Source of the DNA: Cervus elaphus
Taxonomy: Eukaryota > Chordata > Mammalia > Artiodactyla > Cervidae
NCBI RefSeq assembly: GCF_910594005.1
Contig: NC_057848.1
Coordinates: 51,353,616 to 51,417,615 of the forward strand
Length of the DNA: 64,000 nucleotides
Reading direction: 5' to 3'
Below the pieces are notes generated by a model. The model ran no database searches and was not told the DNA's origin. It worked only from the letters and a program-made list of their open reading frames with translations. Made by a program: the position numbers and the translations under genes. How positions within the stretch are numbered: position 1 is the first letter of the stretch; every line of letters starts with the position of its first letter. Shown one piece after another: positions 1-10,500 of this stretch.

Positions 1-690
1 TCTAACATTTCATTTATCATAATACTATAAGGTCCCTATATGTTGTCAAAAGTGGCAAAATGGTATTTTTCATAGCTTAGAATTGTTCCTGTGTGTGTGT
101 TTGTACATCTCTCTTTCTTGTCTATCTGTCTGTGTTTGTGTGTACAACATCTTATCTACCCATCCATTCATCAGGCACTTAGGTTGCTTCCATATCTTGG
201 CTGTTATAAATAATACTGAAATTCATATAAGGGTGTATGCATCTACTTTGTTTTGGTATTCTTCAGATAAATACTCAGAAGTGGAACAGTTACATCATAT
301 AAAAGTTCCATTCTTTATTTTTTGAGGCATCTCCATACGTTTACCATAGTGACTATACTAATTTACATTCTCACCAATAACTTACAAAAGTTCTCTTTTC
401 TCCACATCTTCATCAACACCTGTTATTTGTGTTCTTTTTGATAATATCCATTCTGGCCATTCTGACAGGTATGAGATAAATTGTGATTATGGTTTTGATT
501 TCCATTTCACTAATAATTATTGATGCTGAGTATCTTTTCATGTGCCTGTTGGCCATCTATCTGTCTTCTTTGGAAAATATCTGTTCGGCTCTCTGTCAGT
601 TTTTAAATCAAGTTTTCTTTCTTTCTTTTCTTTGGGGGGGAGAATTGTATGAGTTCCTTGTATTTTTAGATATTAACTCCTTATTAGATG
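1..690 (-). mobile_element. Old L1 LINE 3' half, antisense (first part)
   Basis: Read on the minus strand this is the C-terminal ORF2 and 3' region of an old mammalian L1. The plus strand shows the usual antisense landmarks in order: the 'Lys-Trp near-end' region around 150-210, the block around 370-480 that lies opposite the conserved 'small hairpin-like' ORF2 tail, and the block at 520-690. It runs out of the window on the left and resumes at 3321 after an interruption by a SINE that carries another L1. Divergence is high and no frame stays open, so it is a fossil. Confidence 0.85.
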
Positions 691-869
691 ATGGAGAAGG
701 AAATGGCAACCCACTCCAGTACTTTTGCCTGGAGAATCCCATGGATGGAGGAGCCTGGTAGGCTACAGCCCATAAGGTCACAAAGAATTGGACACGACTG
801 AGCGATTTCACTTTCACTTTTCACTTTCATGCATTGTAGAAGAAAATGGCAACCCACTCCAGTATTCTT
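691..869 (+). mobile_element. BOV-A2 SINE, left part (split by L1)
   Basis: First monomer of a dimeric ruminant BOV-A2 SINE, with the linker of repeated 'tttcac' units near 808-830 and the start of the second monomer at about 836. The second monomer stops at 869 where a bovine L1 has inserted, and continues at 3205. The SINE sits inside the old antisense L1 that covers 1-690 and 3321-3675. BOV-A2 is non-autonomous and is thought to be mobilised by BovB enzymes. Confidence 0.93.
855..869. repeat. Target-site duplication, left copy
   Basis: CACTCCAGTATTCTT (15 bp) is repeated exactly at 3205-3219. The duplicated bases belong to the BOV-A2 SINE, which shows that the L1 between them inserted into the SINE. 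Confidence 0.95.
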
Positions 870-1383
870 TTTTTTTTTTTTTTTTTAATCAGTTGTAGGC
901 TAATTACTTTACAATCTTGTAGTGGTTTTTGCCATACATTGATGTGAATCAGCCATGGATTTACATGTGTTCCCCATCCTGATCCCCCCTCCCACCTCCC
1001 TCCCCATCCCTTCCCTCTGGGTCTTCCCAGTGCACCAGCCCTGAGCACTTGTCTCATGCATCCAACCTGGACTGGCGATCTGTTTCACACTTGATAATAT
1101 ACATGTTTCAATGCTATTCTCTCAGAACATCCCACCCTCACCTTCTCCCACAGAGTCCAAAAGTCTGCTCTGTACATCTGTGTCTTTTTTCTGTCTTGCA
1201 TATAGGGTTATCATTACCATCTTTTTAAATTCCATATATATGCATTAGTATACTGTTTTGGTGTTTATCTTTCTGGCTTACTTCACTCTGTATAATGGGC
1301 TCCAGTTTCATCCATCTCATTAGAACTGATTCAAATGTATTCTTTTTAATGACTGAGCAATATTCCATTGTGTGTATGTACCA
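870..1383 (-). mobile_element. Young bovine L1, 3' end (sense on minus strand)
   Basis: A run of T at 868-886 is the poly(A) tail on the minus strand. It is followed by the bovine L1 3' UTR in antisense, including the G-rich stretch of the 3' UTR seen as C-rich at 985-1020. At about 1383 the orientation flips: the next base belongs to L1 ORF2 read on the plus strand. This is the 3' segment of a 5'-inverted L1 that ends at 3204. Confidence 0.95.
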
Positions 1384-3204
1384 GAAGGAACATATCTCAA
1401 CATAATAAAAGCTATATATGACAAACCCACAGCAAACATTATCCTCAATGGTGAAAATTTGAAAGCATTTCCCCTAAAGTCAGGAACAAGACAAGGGTGC
1501 CCACTCTCACCACTACTATTCAACATAGTGTTGGAAGTTGCCAAAGCAACTTTTGCCACAGCAATCAGAGAAGAAAAAGAAATAAAAGGAATCCAGATAG
1601 GAAAAGAAGAAGGAAAACTCTCACTGTTTGCAGACAACATGATCCTCTACATAGAAAACCCTAAAGACTACAAGAAAACTACTAGAGCTAATCAATGAAT
1701 ATAGTAAAGTTGCAGGATATAAAATCAACACACAGAAATCCCTTGCATTCCTATACACTAACAATGAGAAAACAGAAAGAGAAATTAAGGAAACAATACC
1801 ATTCACCATTGCAACAAGAAGAATAAAATACATAGGAGTATATCTACCTAAAGAAACAAAAGACCTATATATAGAAAACTATAAAACACTGATGAAAGAA
1901 ATCAAAGAGGACACAAATAGATGGAGAAATATACCGTGTTCATGGATTGGAAGAATCAATATTGTCAAAATGAATATACTACCCAAAGCAATCTATAGAT
2001 TCAATGCAATCCCTATCAAGCTACCAATGGTATTTTTCACAGAACTAGAACAAATAATTTCACAATTTGTAGGGAAATAAAAAAAAACCTCGAATAGCCA
2101 AAGCAATCTTGAGAAAGAAGAATGGAACTGGAGGAATCAACCTGCCTGACTTCAGGTTCTACTACAAAGTCACAGTCATCAAGACAGTATGGTACTGGCA
2201 CAAAGACAGAAATATATATCAGTGGAACAAAATAGAAAGCCCAGAGATAAATCCACATACCTATGGACACCTTATCTTTGACAAAGGAGGCAAGAATATA
2301 CAATGGAAAAAAAACAACCTCTTCAACAAATGGTGCTGGGAAAACTGGTCAACCACTTGTAAAAGAATGAAACTAGAACACTTTCTAATACCACACACAA
2401 AAGTAAACTCAAAATGGATGAAAGATCTAAATGTAAGACCAGAAACTATAAAACTCCTAGAGGAAAACATAGGCAAAACACTCTCCGACATGAATCACAG
2501 CAGGATCCTCTATGACCCACCTCCCAGAATATTGGAAATAAAAGCAAAAAAAAAAAAAAACCAAACAAACAAATGGGACCTAATTAAACTTAAAAGCTTT
2601 TGCACAACAAAGGAAACGATAAGCAAGGTGAAAAGACAGCCTTCAGAATGGGGGGAAATAATAGCAAATGAAGCAACAGACAAAGGATTAATCTCAAAAA
2701 TATACAAGCAACTCCTGCAGCTCAATTCCAGAAAAATAAGCGACCCAATCAAAAAAATGGGCCAAAGAACTAAACAGACATTTTTCCAAAGAAGACATAC
2801 AGATGGCTAACAAAACACATGAAAAGATGCTCAACATCACTCATTATCAGAGAAATGCAAATCAAAACCACAATGAGGTACCATTACACACCAGTCAGAA
2901 TGGCTACTATCCAAAAGTCTACAAACAATAAATGCTGGAGAGGGTGTGGAGAAAAGGGAACCCTCTTACACTGTTGGTAGGAATGCAAACTAGTACAGCC
3001 ACTTTGGAGAACAGTGTGGAGATTCCTTAAAAAACTGGAAATAGAACTGCCATATGACCCAGTAATCTCACTCCTGGGCATACACACCGAGGAAACCAGA
3101 TCTGAAAGAGACGTGTGTACCCCAAAGTTCATCACAGCACTGCTATAATAGCCAGGACATGGAAGCAACCTAGATGTCCATCAGCAGATGAATGGATAAG
3201 AATG
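1384..3204 (+). pseudogene. Inverted 5' segment of the same L1: broken ORF2
   Basis: This is L1 ORF2 (endonuclease-reverse transcriptase) from the second half of the RT domain to near the 3' end, on the opposite strand from the L1 tail at 870-1383. The RT motif that is normally FADDM reads FADNM at 1627-1641, so a catalytic aspartate codon is changed. The frame breaks just after 1690, and the C-terminal part stays open only from about 2109 to 2810. The segment's right end (gaatggataag, 3190-3200) and the left segment's inner end are only a few L1 bases apart, so together they form one nearly continuous L1 with its 5' part inverted, as expected from twin priming. No promoter or ORF1 is present, so the copy was dead on arrival. 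Confidence 0.92.
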
Positions 3205-3320
3205 CACTCCAGTATTCTTGCCTGGAGAATCCCAGGGACAGAGGAGCCTGGTGGACTGCCGTCTATGAGGTCGCACAGAGTCAGACACGACTGAAGCGAC
3301 TTAGCAGCAGCAGCAGCAGG
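3205..3320 (+). mobile_element. BOV-A2 SINE, right part
   Basis: The rest of the second BOV-A2 monomer, starting with the duplicated target CACTCCAGTATTCTT (3205-3219) and ending in an (AGC)n tract at about 3304-3319, the normal tail of this SINE. It completes the SINE that begins at 691. Confidence 0.93.
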
Positions 3321-3675
3321 TATATGATTTCAAATATCTTCTTCCATTTGGACAGTTGCTTTATTGATTATTTCCTTTACTGTAAATAAGCTTTTGAGTT
3401 TTATATAGTCCATTTAAATTTTGTTTTTTGTATCCCTTATCTCAGGGGACATATCCAGAAAGATATTGTTAAGATAGATGCCAAAAATTTTCCTATCTAT
3501 GTTTTCTTGTAGGACTTTTATGGTTTTAGGTATTATAGTCAAGTCTTTAATCCATTTGGATTTGATTTCTGTGTATGGTGTAAGAATGGTTTAGTTTCAC
3601 TCTTGTTGATGTGACTTTCCAGTTTTCGCAACACCGTTTATTGAAAGGGCTACCCTTTCTCCATTGAATATTCTT
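3321..3675 (-). mobile_element. Old L1 LINE, antisense (second part)
   Basis: The old antisense L1 of 1-690 resumes here. On the plus strand it reads the typical reverse of ORF2 C-terminal sequence (around 3340-3660), matching in order what should follow position 690. The match fades near 3675. Confidence 0.85.
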
Positions 3676-3689
3676 TGGCTTCCCAAAGG

Positions 3690-4650
3690 AAATGAAGTAA
3701 AAGACAAGATAATGCAATGAAACTTCAAATCTAGATCTACACCTAGTCAAAATATCTTTTTGAAATAAAAGTAAATGAAATTTTCTGAATACCAAAACAG
3801 ACAATTTTTCAGATAATTTGTAGGCCATGCCAAAATAAATGTTGAAAATATAGACATTTATCATGATAAAGGGCTCTATGCATAAAAAGATATAAGTCTC
3901 CAAACTTTATCACTTAATTCTTTATATAAAGGAAAAATGTACAGAACAACAAAAATGATAGATAAATCCACAGAGAGTAAAATTTTAATCTTTCTCAATG
4001 ACTAATAAAACAAGTACATATAAAACAGTAATGATATGTAAGATATTGAGACATATCAGATAATCCTAAATAAAAGAAAGAATATACCATATCATAGACT
4101 AGAAGATTTAATATTGTAAATATGAAAATTCTGTATATATAAAGCTATAATTTTAATGAAATCCAAATCAAAGCTAACTGGGTTTTAGTTGTAGAAACTG
4201 GCAAGCTGATTCTAACAGTTTCATATAAATGCAAATAATAATAACTGAGACAATCTTTAAAAGATAAACAAAATCTGAGGACTTATATTAAGACCTATTT
4301 AACTACTGTATTTATGACAAAGGGTTTTCTATTACAGCAAACAAAAAGAAAGATCACAGTAATAGTCCCAGAAACAGATCCATATAAAGGAATTTGATTT
4401 ATATCAAAGGCAAGATGAACCGTATTAAGCTGCATAAATGACAGTCTTTCCTGACAAGTAGAAAGGGCCAGTTGGTCATATACATGAAAACAGGAAATAC
4501 TGATTTTCATCTCATACTGTAAAAAATAAATTTTAGATATATTCTGCATATAAATCTGAAAGGTAAAATGACAAAGCCTTTAGAGTAAAACATATGACAG
4601 TATCTACATGAGTTTAAGTAGCAAATAATATATTCTAAACACAAGGCATA
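3690..4650 (+). mobile_element. Ancient L1 (or HAL1-like) fragment, sense
   Basis: Very diverged L1-like sequence on the plus strand. The clearest stretch is about 4080-4350, which follows the ORF2 region around the conserved 'GRINIVK' and 'DKGF' neighbourhoods, and 4500-4645, which follows the next part of ORF2. No open frame remains. The region 3690-4000 is weaker and could be L1 ORF1 or HAL1. The element is interrupted at 4650 and appears to resume near 6695. Confidence 0.6.
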
Positions 4651-4909
4651 GGAAGAGGAGATCAAAATAGCAGAATAGAAGGACAGGAAGCTCACCTCCT
4701 CCCACAGATAAATCAAAAATACATCTACAAACAGAACAATTCTTATAGAAAATATATTGAATGTTGGAAAAAGATCTCATACAACCTAAGTGGCAAGAAA
4801 GATCACCATGTAACCAAATAGGACAAAAGGTTAAAAAAAAAAAAAAAAAGAAGAGGGAAAGATAGGAGCTGAGCCCCTGGGAGGGAGCTGTGAAAGAGGA
4901 AAGGTTTAC
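4651..4909 (+). mobile_element. L1 5' UTR, first part
   Basis: The start matches the typical artiodactyl L1 5' UTR opening ('gctcacctcctccc' at 4691-4704), which also occurs at 16751 in a second copy. It lies inside the ancient L1 at 3690-4650. The sequence aggcata (4644-4650) recurs at 6707-6713 and may be the remains of the target-site duplication. A foreign polyadenylated sequence interrupts it at 4910. Confidence 0.75.
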
Positions 4910-5194
4910 CTCTAGGCTCTATTAGTCTTTAAATAATAATGAAGACCTTCACTGAGCTATTCCCAGTGCCCATAAGACTAGTTGCCCATTCATAAATCTT
5001 GACTTAGGAATGCACTTTCTGTTTCCAAGCAGGTACCTCCCAGACTCTAGGTTAACTGTGAAATTGTCCCAGTTGTCCTTCAGCTGTGTAGGAGGCAGCT
5101 GTGAATGCTTCTGGTTCATGGGCCCCCTGATCCCACCCTGTGAGTAAGTTACCTATAACAATAAACTGATCCATTTATTATAAAAAAAAAAAAA
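4910..5194 (+). mobile_element. Orphan polyadenylated retroposed sequence
   Basis: A 285-bp segment that has no L1 or SINE resemblance, flanked by a perfect 15-bp direct repeat, AGAGGAAAGGTTTAC, at 4895-4909 and 5195-5209. It ends in a poly(A) tract (5182-5194) preceded by an AATAAA signal at 5159-5164, about 18 bases upstream. Those are the hallmarks of a processed transcript copied by the L1 machinery. The parent is not recognised. There is no convincing open frame, so it may be a 3' UTR piece of an mRNA, a non-coding RNA, or an LTR-terminated transcript. Confidence 0.8.
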
Positions 5195-6694
5195 AGAGGA
5201 AAGGTTTACTCACTCTGGGAACACCCTTGACTAGCTGGGAGATCAGCCAGGACAGAAAGGGAGCTTCAGAGACTCAGAGGAGAGTGCCTCAGACAGACCA
5301 GAGCAGGGAGAACAGACAGAGACCAATACAGATGGTCCTGGCCACCTCCCTACACTACTCAGCCCGAAACACATCTGCTGGTAATTGCAGGGACTGGATG
5401 CTGAAACCTGGACTTCAGCAGGCAGACCATGGGAGAGGAGTACGGTTGGCTGTGCATCAATGGCCTGAAGGGACTGGAGTGTGAGCTGAGCTGTAGCTAA
5501 GGTGGTACACAGGACAGATCCTGGGTCCTCCACAGAAGCCTCAGTGAGTGAAAGGAGAGACACTGCCCTGCCTTAGCAACATCATTCTAGGTGGGTTCAT
5601 AGTCAGTTCAACTCCACCTCAGCAAAGCTTTGGGAGTTCACAAGCCCCTTCAGGTTGCTTACACTTGTAGAGGGGTTCAAACCTGAGCCAGTCCCCAGGG
5701 ACCACAGGACTTGGCAATTTCGGAAGCTGAGCTGAAGCCTAAGGACTAAGCAGCTGTGAGATCCACAGATTCACACCACCTCATGCAGCTTTGTAAATGC
5801 AGTGGCTGGGGCAGGTCTAGAGTTAGCAGCTACAGGATTTGCTGCATAAGCCCAGGGAGGCAGGCAGGATCTGGGTCTGAGCTGATGCTGGAATTCCCAC
5901 ATGGGTCCAGGTGTGTGACTACAGCGGTCCCAGTGCTTCACTTCAGTGGATCTGCAACAACTGATCTGTGCTGGCGACTTTGTGAGCAAAGCACCTGAGG
6001 GAAACACAAGCCAACTGCCTGCATTTCCACGGTTGAGGCGGGGCTGAAGGCAGCGCCAAGAGTGTGCTTTGTGAACTTGCGCATTGGGTGACAGGAAACA
6101 GCTCATAGCATGTTTTCTCGTGGAGAATTCCAGCAGAGGAATATTCAGTGGCTCCTCTGCCAGGGTGAGCACATCAGTCTCACCTTTATCATGCCAAAGC
6201 TCAGAGACAGATCTGGGGGTTTCTACTCCAATAACCAGGGAGCAGACCCCATTACTGGCAGGACTGTTGACAATCACAGAGCAAAGAGGAGGACCCATTC
6301 AACATCTGGTTCAAACTGTGGTCAAGACAACAATTACACCTCCTATCAAGGGAATAAGGGCCAGCACACACTGAGGAAAGACATGGCAGGCATCTGTACT
6401 AAAAATAGCCCTCACACCAAAAAGATTGGACTCTCACAGGCTACACAGGCATGTTTCTGCATAAAAGCAGTCCTCCAAGAGAACAGTACATTACTGTTTC
6501 TCCTCAACTCATAGAGTCAGAGAAATCTGAGTAAAATGAAGCAGGGGAACCACTCCCAATCAACAGATCAAAAGAATTCCTCTGAAAGAACAAACAGATC
6601 AATCCAGTCTACAACACCTCAAGTCCAACAGAAACTACAATGCAACATTGTAAATCAACTATATTTCAATATCAAAAATTTTAAAAGAAAGCAT
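5195..6694 (+). mobile_element. L1 5' UTR and ORF1 start joined to L1 3' end
   Basis: The L1 5' UTR continues from 4909 through about 6500 and reaches the beginning of ORF1 near 6520-6600. Then, at about 6635-6690, the sequence is the extreme L1 3' end ('gtaaatcaacta' followed by an A-rich tail). The rest of ORF1 and all of ORF2 are missing. Short frames such as that at 6084-6374 are not conserved L1 proteins. The structure could come from a spliced L1 transcript or from a later deletion. Confidence 0.7.
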
Positions 6695-7653
6695 AAAGAA
6701 CCAGGCAGGCATAAAAGAAATATTGATCATCTGGACTATATTAACATTAAAAATATTTGTTAATAAAAACGATCATTAAGATGGTGGAAATTCAACCCAT
6801 CATGTGTGAGGAGATTTGTAGTTATTTTATTGTATTATAGACTCATATTCAAAATATATAAAAATTCCTATAAAGCAGAATGAAAAATGTGGACAATCCA
6901 ATAGGAAAGTGAATATACAAATGGCTAATAAACATATGAAAATCCTCAAATTCATTAGTTAGGAAAGAAAGGCAAATTAAAATTCCAAAGAAGTACCATT
7001 ATACACATATACCAAAATGAATGGAACTAAAAAACTGCTACAGGGGTATCTCAAATAATTAAAAACAGAATTACCATATGACCCAGCAATCCTGCTTCTA
7101 GGTCTACACCCAAAAGAATTGAAAGCAGGCATTCAAACACATATTTGTACACCCATGTTCACAGCTGCACGATTCACAATAGCCAAAAGATAGCAATAAC
7201 CCAAGGATCAATTGATGAATGAATGGATAAACAAAATGTGGTGCATGCAACGATTGAATATTAAAAAGGAATGAACCCTTATAAAGGAATGAAATTCTGT
7301 TACAAACTACCATATGGATGAACATTTATTAAATCACTATGCTAAGTGAAGTAAGCCAGATTCAAAGGAACAAATATACAATTCCATTTATCTGAAATAT
7401 ATAGAATAGTCACATTTATACAGACAGAAAAAGGATAGCAGTTAATGGGAGCTGGTAGAAGAGGAGACTGTAGTTATAGTTTGATAGGTACAGAGTTTCA
7501 GTTTGGGATGATGAAAATATTCTGGATATGGATAGTACTGATGGTTGCAAAACAATGTGACTATATTTAATGTTACTGAGTTGTACATTTACATTTTAAA
7601 ATCACAAATTATGTTATATATATTATCAATTTTAAAAAGTAATTTTAAAAAAT
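6695..7653 (+). mobile_element. Ancient L1, sense, ORF2 tail and 3' end
   Basis: Resumption of the old L1 seen at 3690-4650. The plus strand shows the ORF2 C-terminal region at 6730-7000 (with the recognisable 'atggctaataaacatatgaa' area), then the 3' part around 7070-7400 with 'ccatatgacccagcaat', and a 3' UTR ending in an A/T-rich tail near 7650. It is heavily mutated, with no usable frame. Confidence 0.75.
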
Positions 7654-8160
7654 ATTTCAAATACAAAATGTTGGGAAGAATATACAGTGACTAGAAACTC
7701 TCATATATTGCTTGTGGGAATATAAATTGGCACAAGCACTTTGGAGTATTTTTGGCAATATTTGTGAAAGTTGAATGTAGGCATTCTCTACGACACAGCA
7801 ATTCTAGAATTAGGTTCCTACGTGACATAAAAAAGTGTTGCTATCTACTCTAATGTGGATGGATCTCACATACAACATTGAAAAAAACAGTATATATTGC
7901 ATTGCTCCATTTATATAAAGTTCAAAAATAAGCAAAAGTTATCTATGGCAATAGAATTCAGAAAGTCAAGCTAGTGGTTATCTTGGGGTGGAGCGAAAGA
8001 AGTTGGCTGGGGCATGAGTGGTCTTTTAGTGTGCTAGAAATATCTTGCTTCTTAATTTGAGTGCTTGTTACTTTTGGAAAACTCATGGAGCTCTATACTT
8101 ATGTTTTCTGTACTTTTCTGTTTATATGCTGTGTTTCAATTAAAATGTTTCTTAAAAATC
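7654..8160 (+). mobile_element. Second ancient L1 3' end, sense
   Basis: A further old L1 3' end, beginning in the ORF2 tail (7670-7760) and running through the 3' UTR to about 8155. It repeats part of what the preceding element already contains, so it is a separate copy and not a continuation. Confidence 0.65.
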
Positions 8161-9836
8161 AATCACCTGGCATTGTGAACATTTCAAAATGTAATCTGAA
8201 CATTTTCTTTCATCAACTCAATTATATAATAGAACAAAGAAGGCTTTCTAGAATTCTTTTCTCAATGGAAATGGTTGAAATAGGCCAAGGCAAAATCACT
8301 TGAAAATCAATCTATTTTCTAACTTTGGAAAGTAGGTAGCAAGATTTAACATACTTGTGTCCTTAGCCACTCATATGTGACCCTAAGCAATATCACAAGG
8401 GCATCTTGTTCCAGTTGGCAATAAGCTATCAAATCTGTATGTGATCCATTTGTGATGGAACTACATTCAGTCAGTCACAAGATAAATTTGCTGTGCACAA
8501 ATATGCATGTATGTGTGTGTGCGCACACATACACTGGGATATGGAAAATTATTATTAGGAACAAGGAAGCTAAACCACTCTCAATCTCCAAGCTTACATG
8601 AAGGTTTACAAAACTCAGAAAGGTAGAAACATTGTGGGCATTTATTTTGTAAATATCAAGTGACAGCAATTTTGTATGATATAAGTAAGTTACTCAATCC
8701 CATTCCAATTTAATTTTTTTTTTGCTTTTATTCAAACTTATGTTCAGAAAATTACACATGTATTTCTGTGAAATTCATGGCTTTGTATTTCAGAGCTACC
8801 CTCATCTTAAAATAAATTATCATAGGGCCTTCATCCTAACTTAAGCTCTCTTGAGTAATCAAGAGACACTAAATCAAAAGAGCAGTAAGTAAATTTTTTG
8901 AAAGGTGGGGAACAGAGTAACTGGGAGAGGAAAAGTGGAAAATAAAGATGATGAAAATAAGTAGAAGAGGTCAAGAGAAAGAGAAAAGAAATGAGATGTA
9001 AGTGGACATTGAGAGAAGAGAAATGAGAGAGAACAAATAAAGAGAAACAAAGCAGTGGGAAAAGAAAAAACTAAAGAGAGCCCTGTGGAAAGTAAATAGG
9101 CAGAAATCTGGATGTCAAATAAGGCAAACACAAAATAAGCTATAAAGTAAAACTCCAAATCACTATCAAAATTTTTCACACTTCATAGAAGAACTGTCCT
9201 AAAAAATTAGCACTTTCATGCCTACATATTTTCTACCTTTATTATTTTTTTACCTTCACAAAATCATTATTAGGAAACTTCTTTAAACTGTGTATGTAAG
9301 TGTTAGTTAACAGATTAACTCCTTTAGAGACTGGATGAGTGCCAAAACAGAGTCACTATCCTTTGAAGACCAATTCAAAAAGATGATAAATAACTATAGA
9401 AATAGCAACAAAAATTAATAGAAAAAATGAATTTATCAAAATATTGTAAATATCCATTTGGAAAATTGGGAATGAAATAATGAGAGAAGCTGCTATGACT
9501 GATCATTAAGGGAGAATAGGAGAAAAGAGGGAAGGGGAGATTCGTGACAAGGCAAGGGAGACAGAGACTAAGTTAAAGAGAAACTTTAGAGAAAGGGAAT
9601 CCTACAGATTACTATAGACATCTGTCAGCTCTTCATCTTCTCTCTCTCAATGTTTATATTATTTGTAATTACACCAAAAGATCCTAACCAGTACTACAGA
9701 TATTAGGTAGCTGAACTTCAGTGCATGGGGAAATAATTCAGTAAAGTGAAACCAAAAAATAAAATTGTTCTGTACTAACATATCAGATATTCCCTAAATT
9801 TAGCCATTTGGTAAATCCCCAGCTACCATCAGGATT
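8161..9836. other. No recognised gene or repeat
   Basis: About 1.7 kb of AT-rich sequence without a repeat I can name. It holds a short TG/CA run at 8508-8532 and purine-rich stretches described separately. The frame at 8874-9179 (minus strand) only exists because of the purine-rich strand and shows no protein features. Confidence 0.5.
8880..9180. repeat. Purine-rich tract
   Basis: The plus strand is strongly enriched in A and G, with many GAGA and GAAA units and few pyrimidines, especially at 8910-9090. It is not a clean tandem repeat. A similar but shorter purine-rich patch lies at 9505-9600. Confidence 0.6.
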
Positions 9837-10057
9837 GGTTTCCCTGGTGACTCAGTGATAAAGAATCCATCTGTCAATGCAGAAGATGCGGGTTCAATCC
9901 TTGGGTCAGGAAGATCCCCTGGAGAAGGGCATGCTACCCACTCCAGTATTCTTGCCTGGGAAATGCCATGGTCAGAGGAGCCTGGTGGGCTACAGTCCAT
10001 GGGGTCCCAAAAGAGTCAGATATGACTGAGCATTAGCAACTAAACAACCACCACCTC
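9837..10057 (+). mobile_element. Bov-tA SINE
   Basis: Full-length tRNA-Glu-derived ruminant SINE. The tRNA-like head is at 9838-9900, including the B-box-like 'gggttcaatcc' at 9890-9900, followed by the Bov-A body and a short AC-rich tail. The sequence accatcagga (9824-9833) resembles tccattagga at 10056-10065 and may be the diverged target-site duplication. The copy carries many substitutions and its RNA polymerase III promoter is probably dead. Confidence 0.93.
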
Positions 10058-10500
10058 CATTAGGACAAACTGTTCCAGGTGGGGTCTGACCTACTTCATA
10101 TGGGCAAACCTGATAGCCCCTATCCTGTTTTTCTGAGGTATTGTGATTTTGGCCATGGTATAAGAAACCAGAGACATTTTTAGAACCACTGCAAAGTGTG
10201 GGGGGGAGAATTAAGGCCCCATGAACTTAACTTTGACAAGAAATGGGTGCTGAGGGCTATATTACCCTTTAAGTCGCTGGATCTACTGTCAAGAGAAGTA
10301 GTTGTTTATACAGATTCTCAGATGACAGTCCCACAGACTCGAGCAAGCTCTTGACATTAAGTGTTGACCAGTTCTATTCCTGCACTGGTTCTTCCTACTT
10401 CCTATCCTCACCTTTTCACTTATCCCTTCTCCGTGAGATATCCCTCTAATAAAGAATTCGCCTCAGGTTGCTTTCTGAAGAACCCAGTCTAACACAGCCC
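10058..10500 (+). mobile_element. Possible old ERV LTR
   Basis: Not a SINE or LINE. The right part has a polyadenylation signal AATAAA at 10449-10454 followed by a U5-like ending at 10470-10497 of the type seen in old mammalian LTRs. The left boundary is unclear, because a Bov-tA inserted at or near it. The family is not resolved and it may not be an LTR. Confidence 0.4.

Noticed and set aside
3304..3319. AGC repeats as a coding polyserine or polyglutamine tract
   Set aside because: They are the standard tail of BOV-A2 SINEs, as also seen at 54317 and 61664.
5771..6298. 175-codon minus-strand frame as a gene
   Set aside because: It lies antisense to an L1 5' UTR, which is GC-richer and often gives long random frames.
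9838..9905. Bov-tA head as a functional tRNA gene
   Set aside because: It continues directly into the SINE body and lacks an intact tRNA cloverleaf and 3' end.
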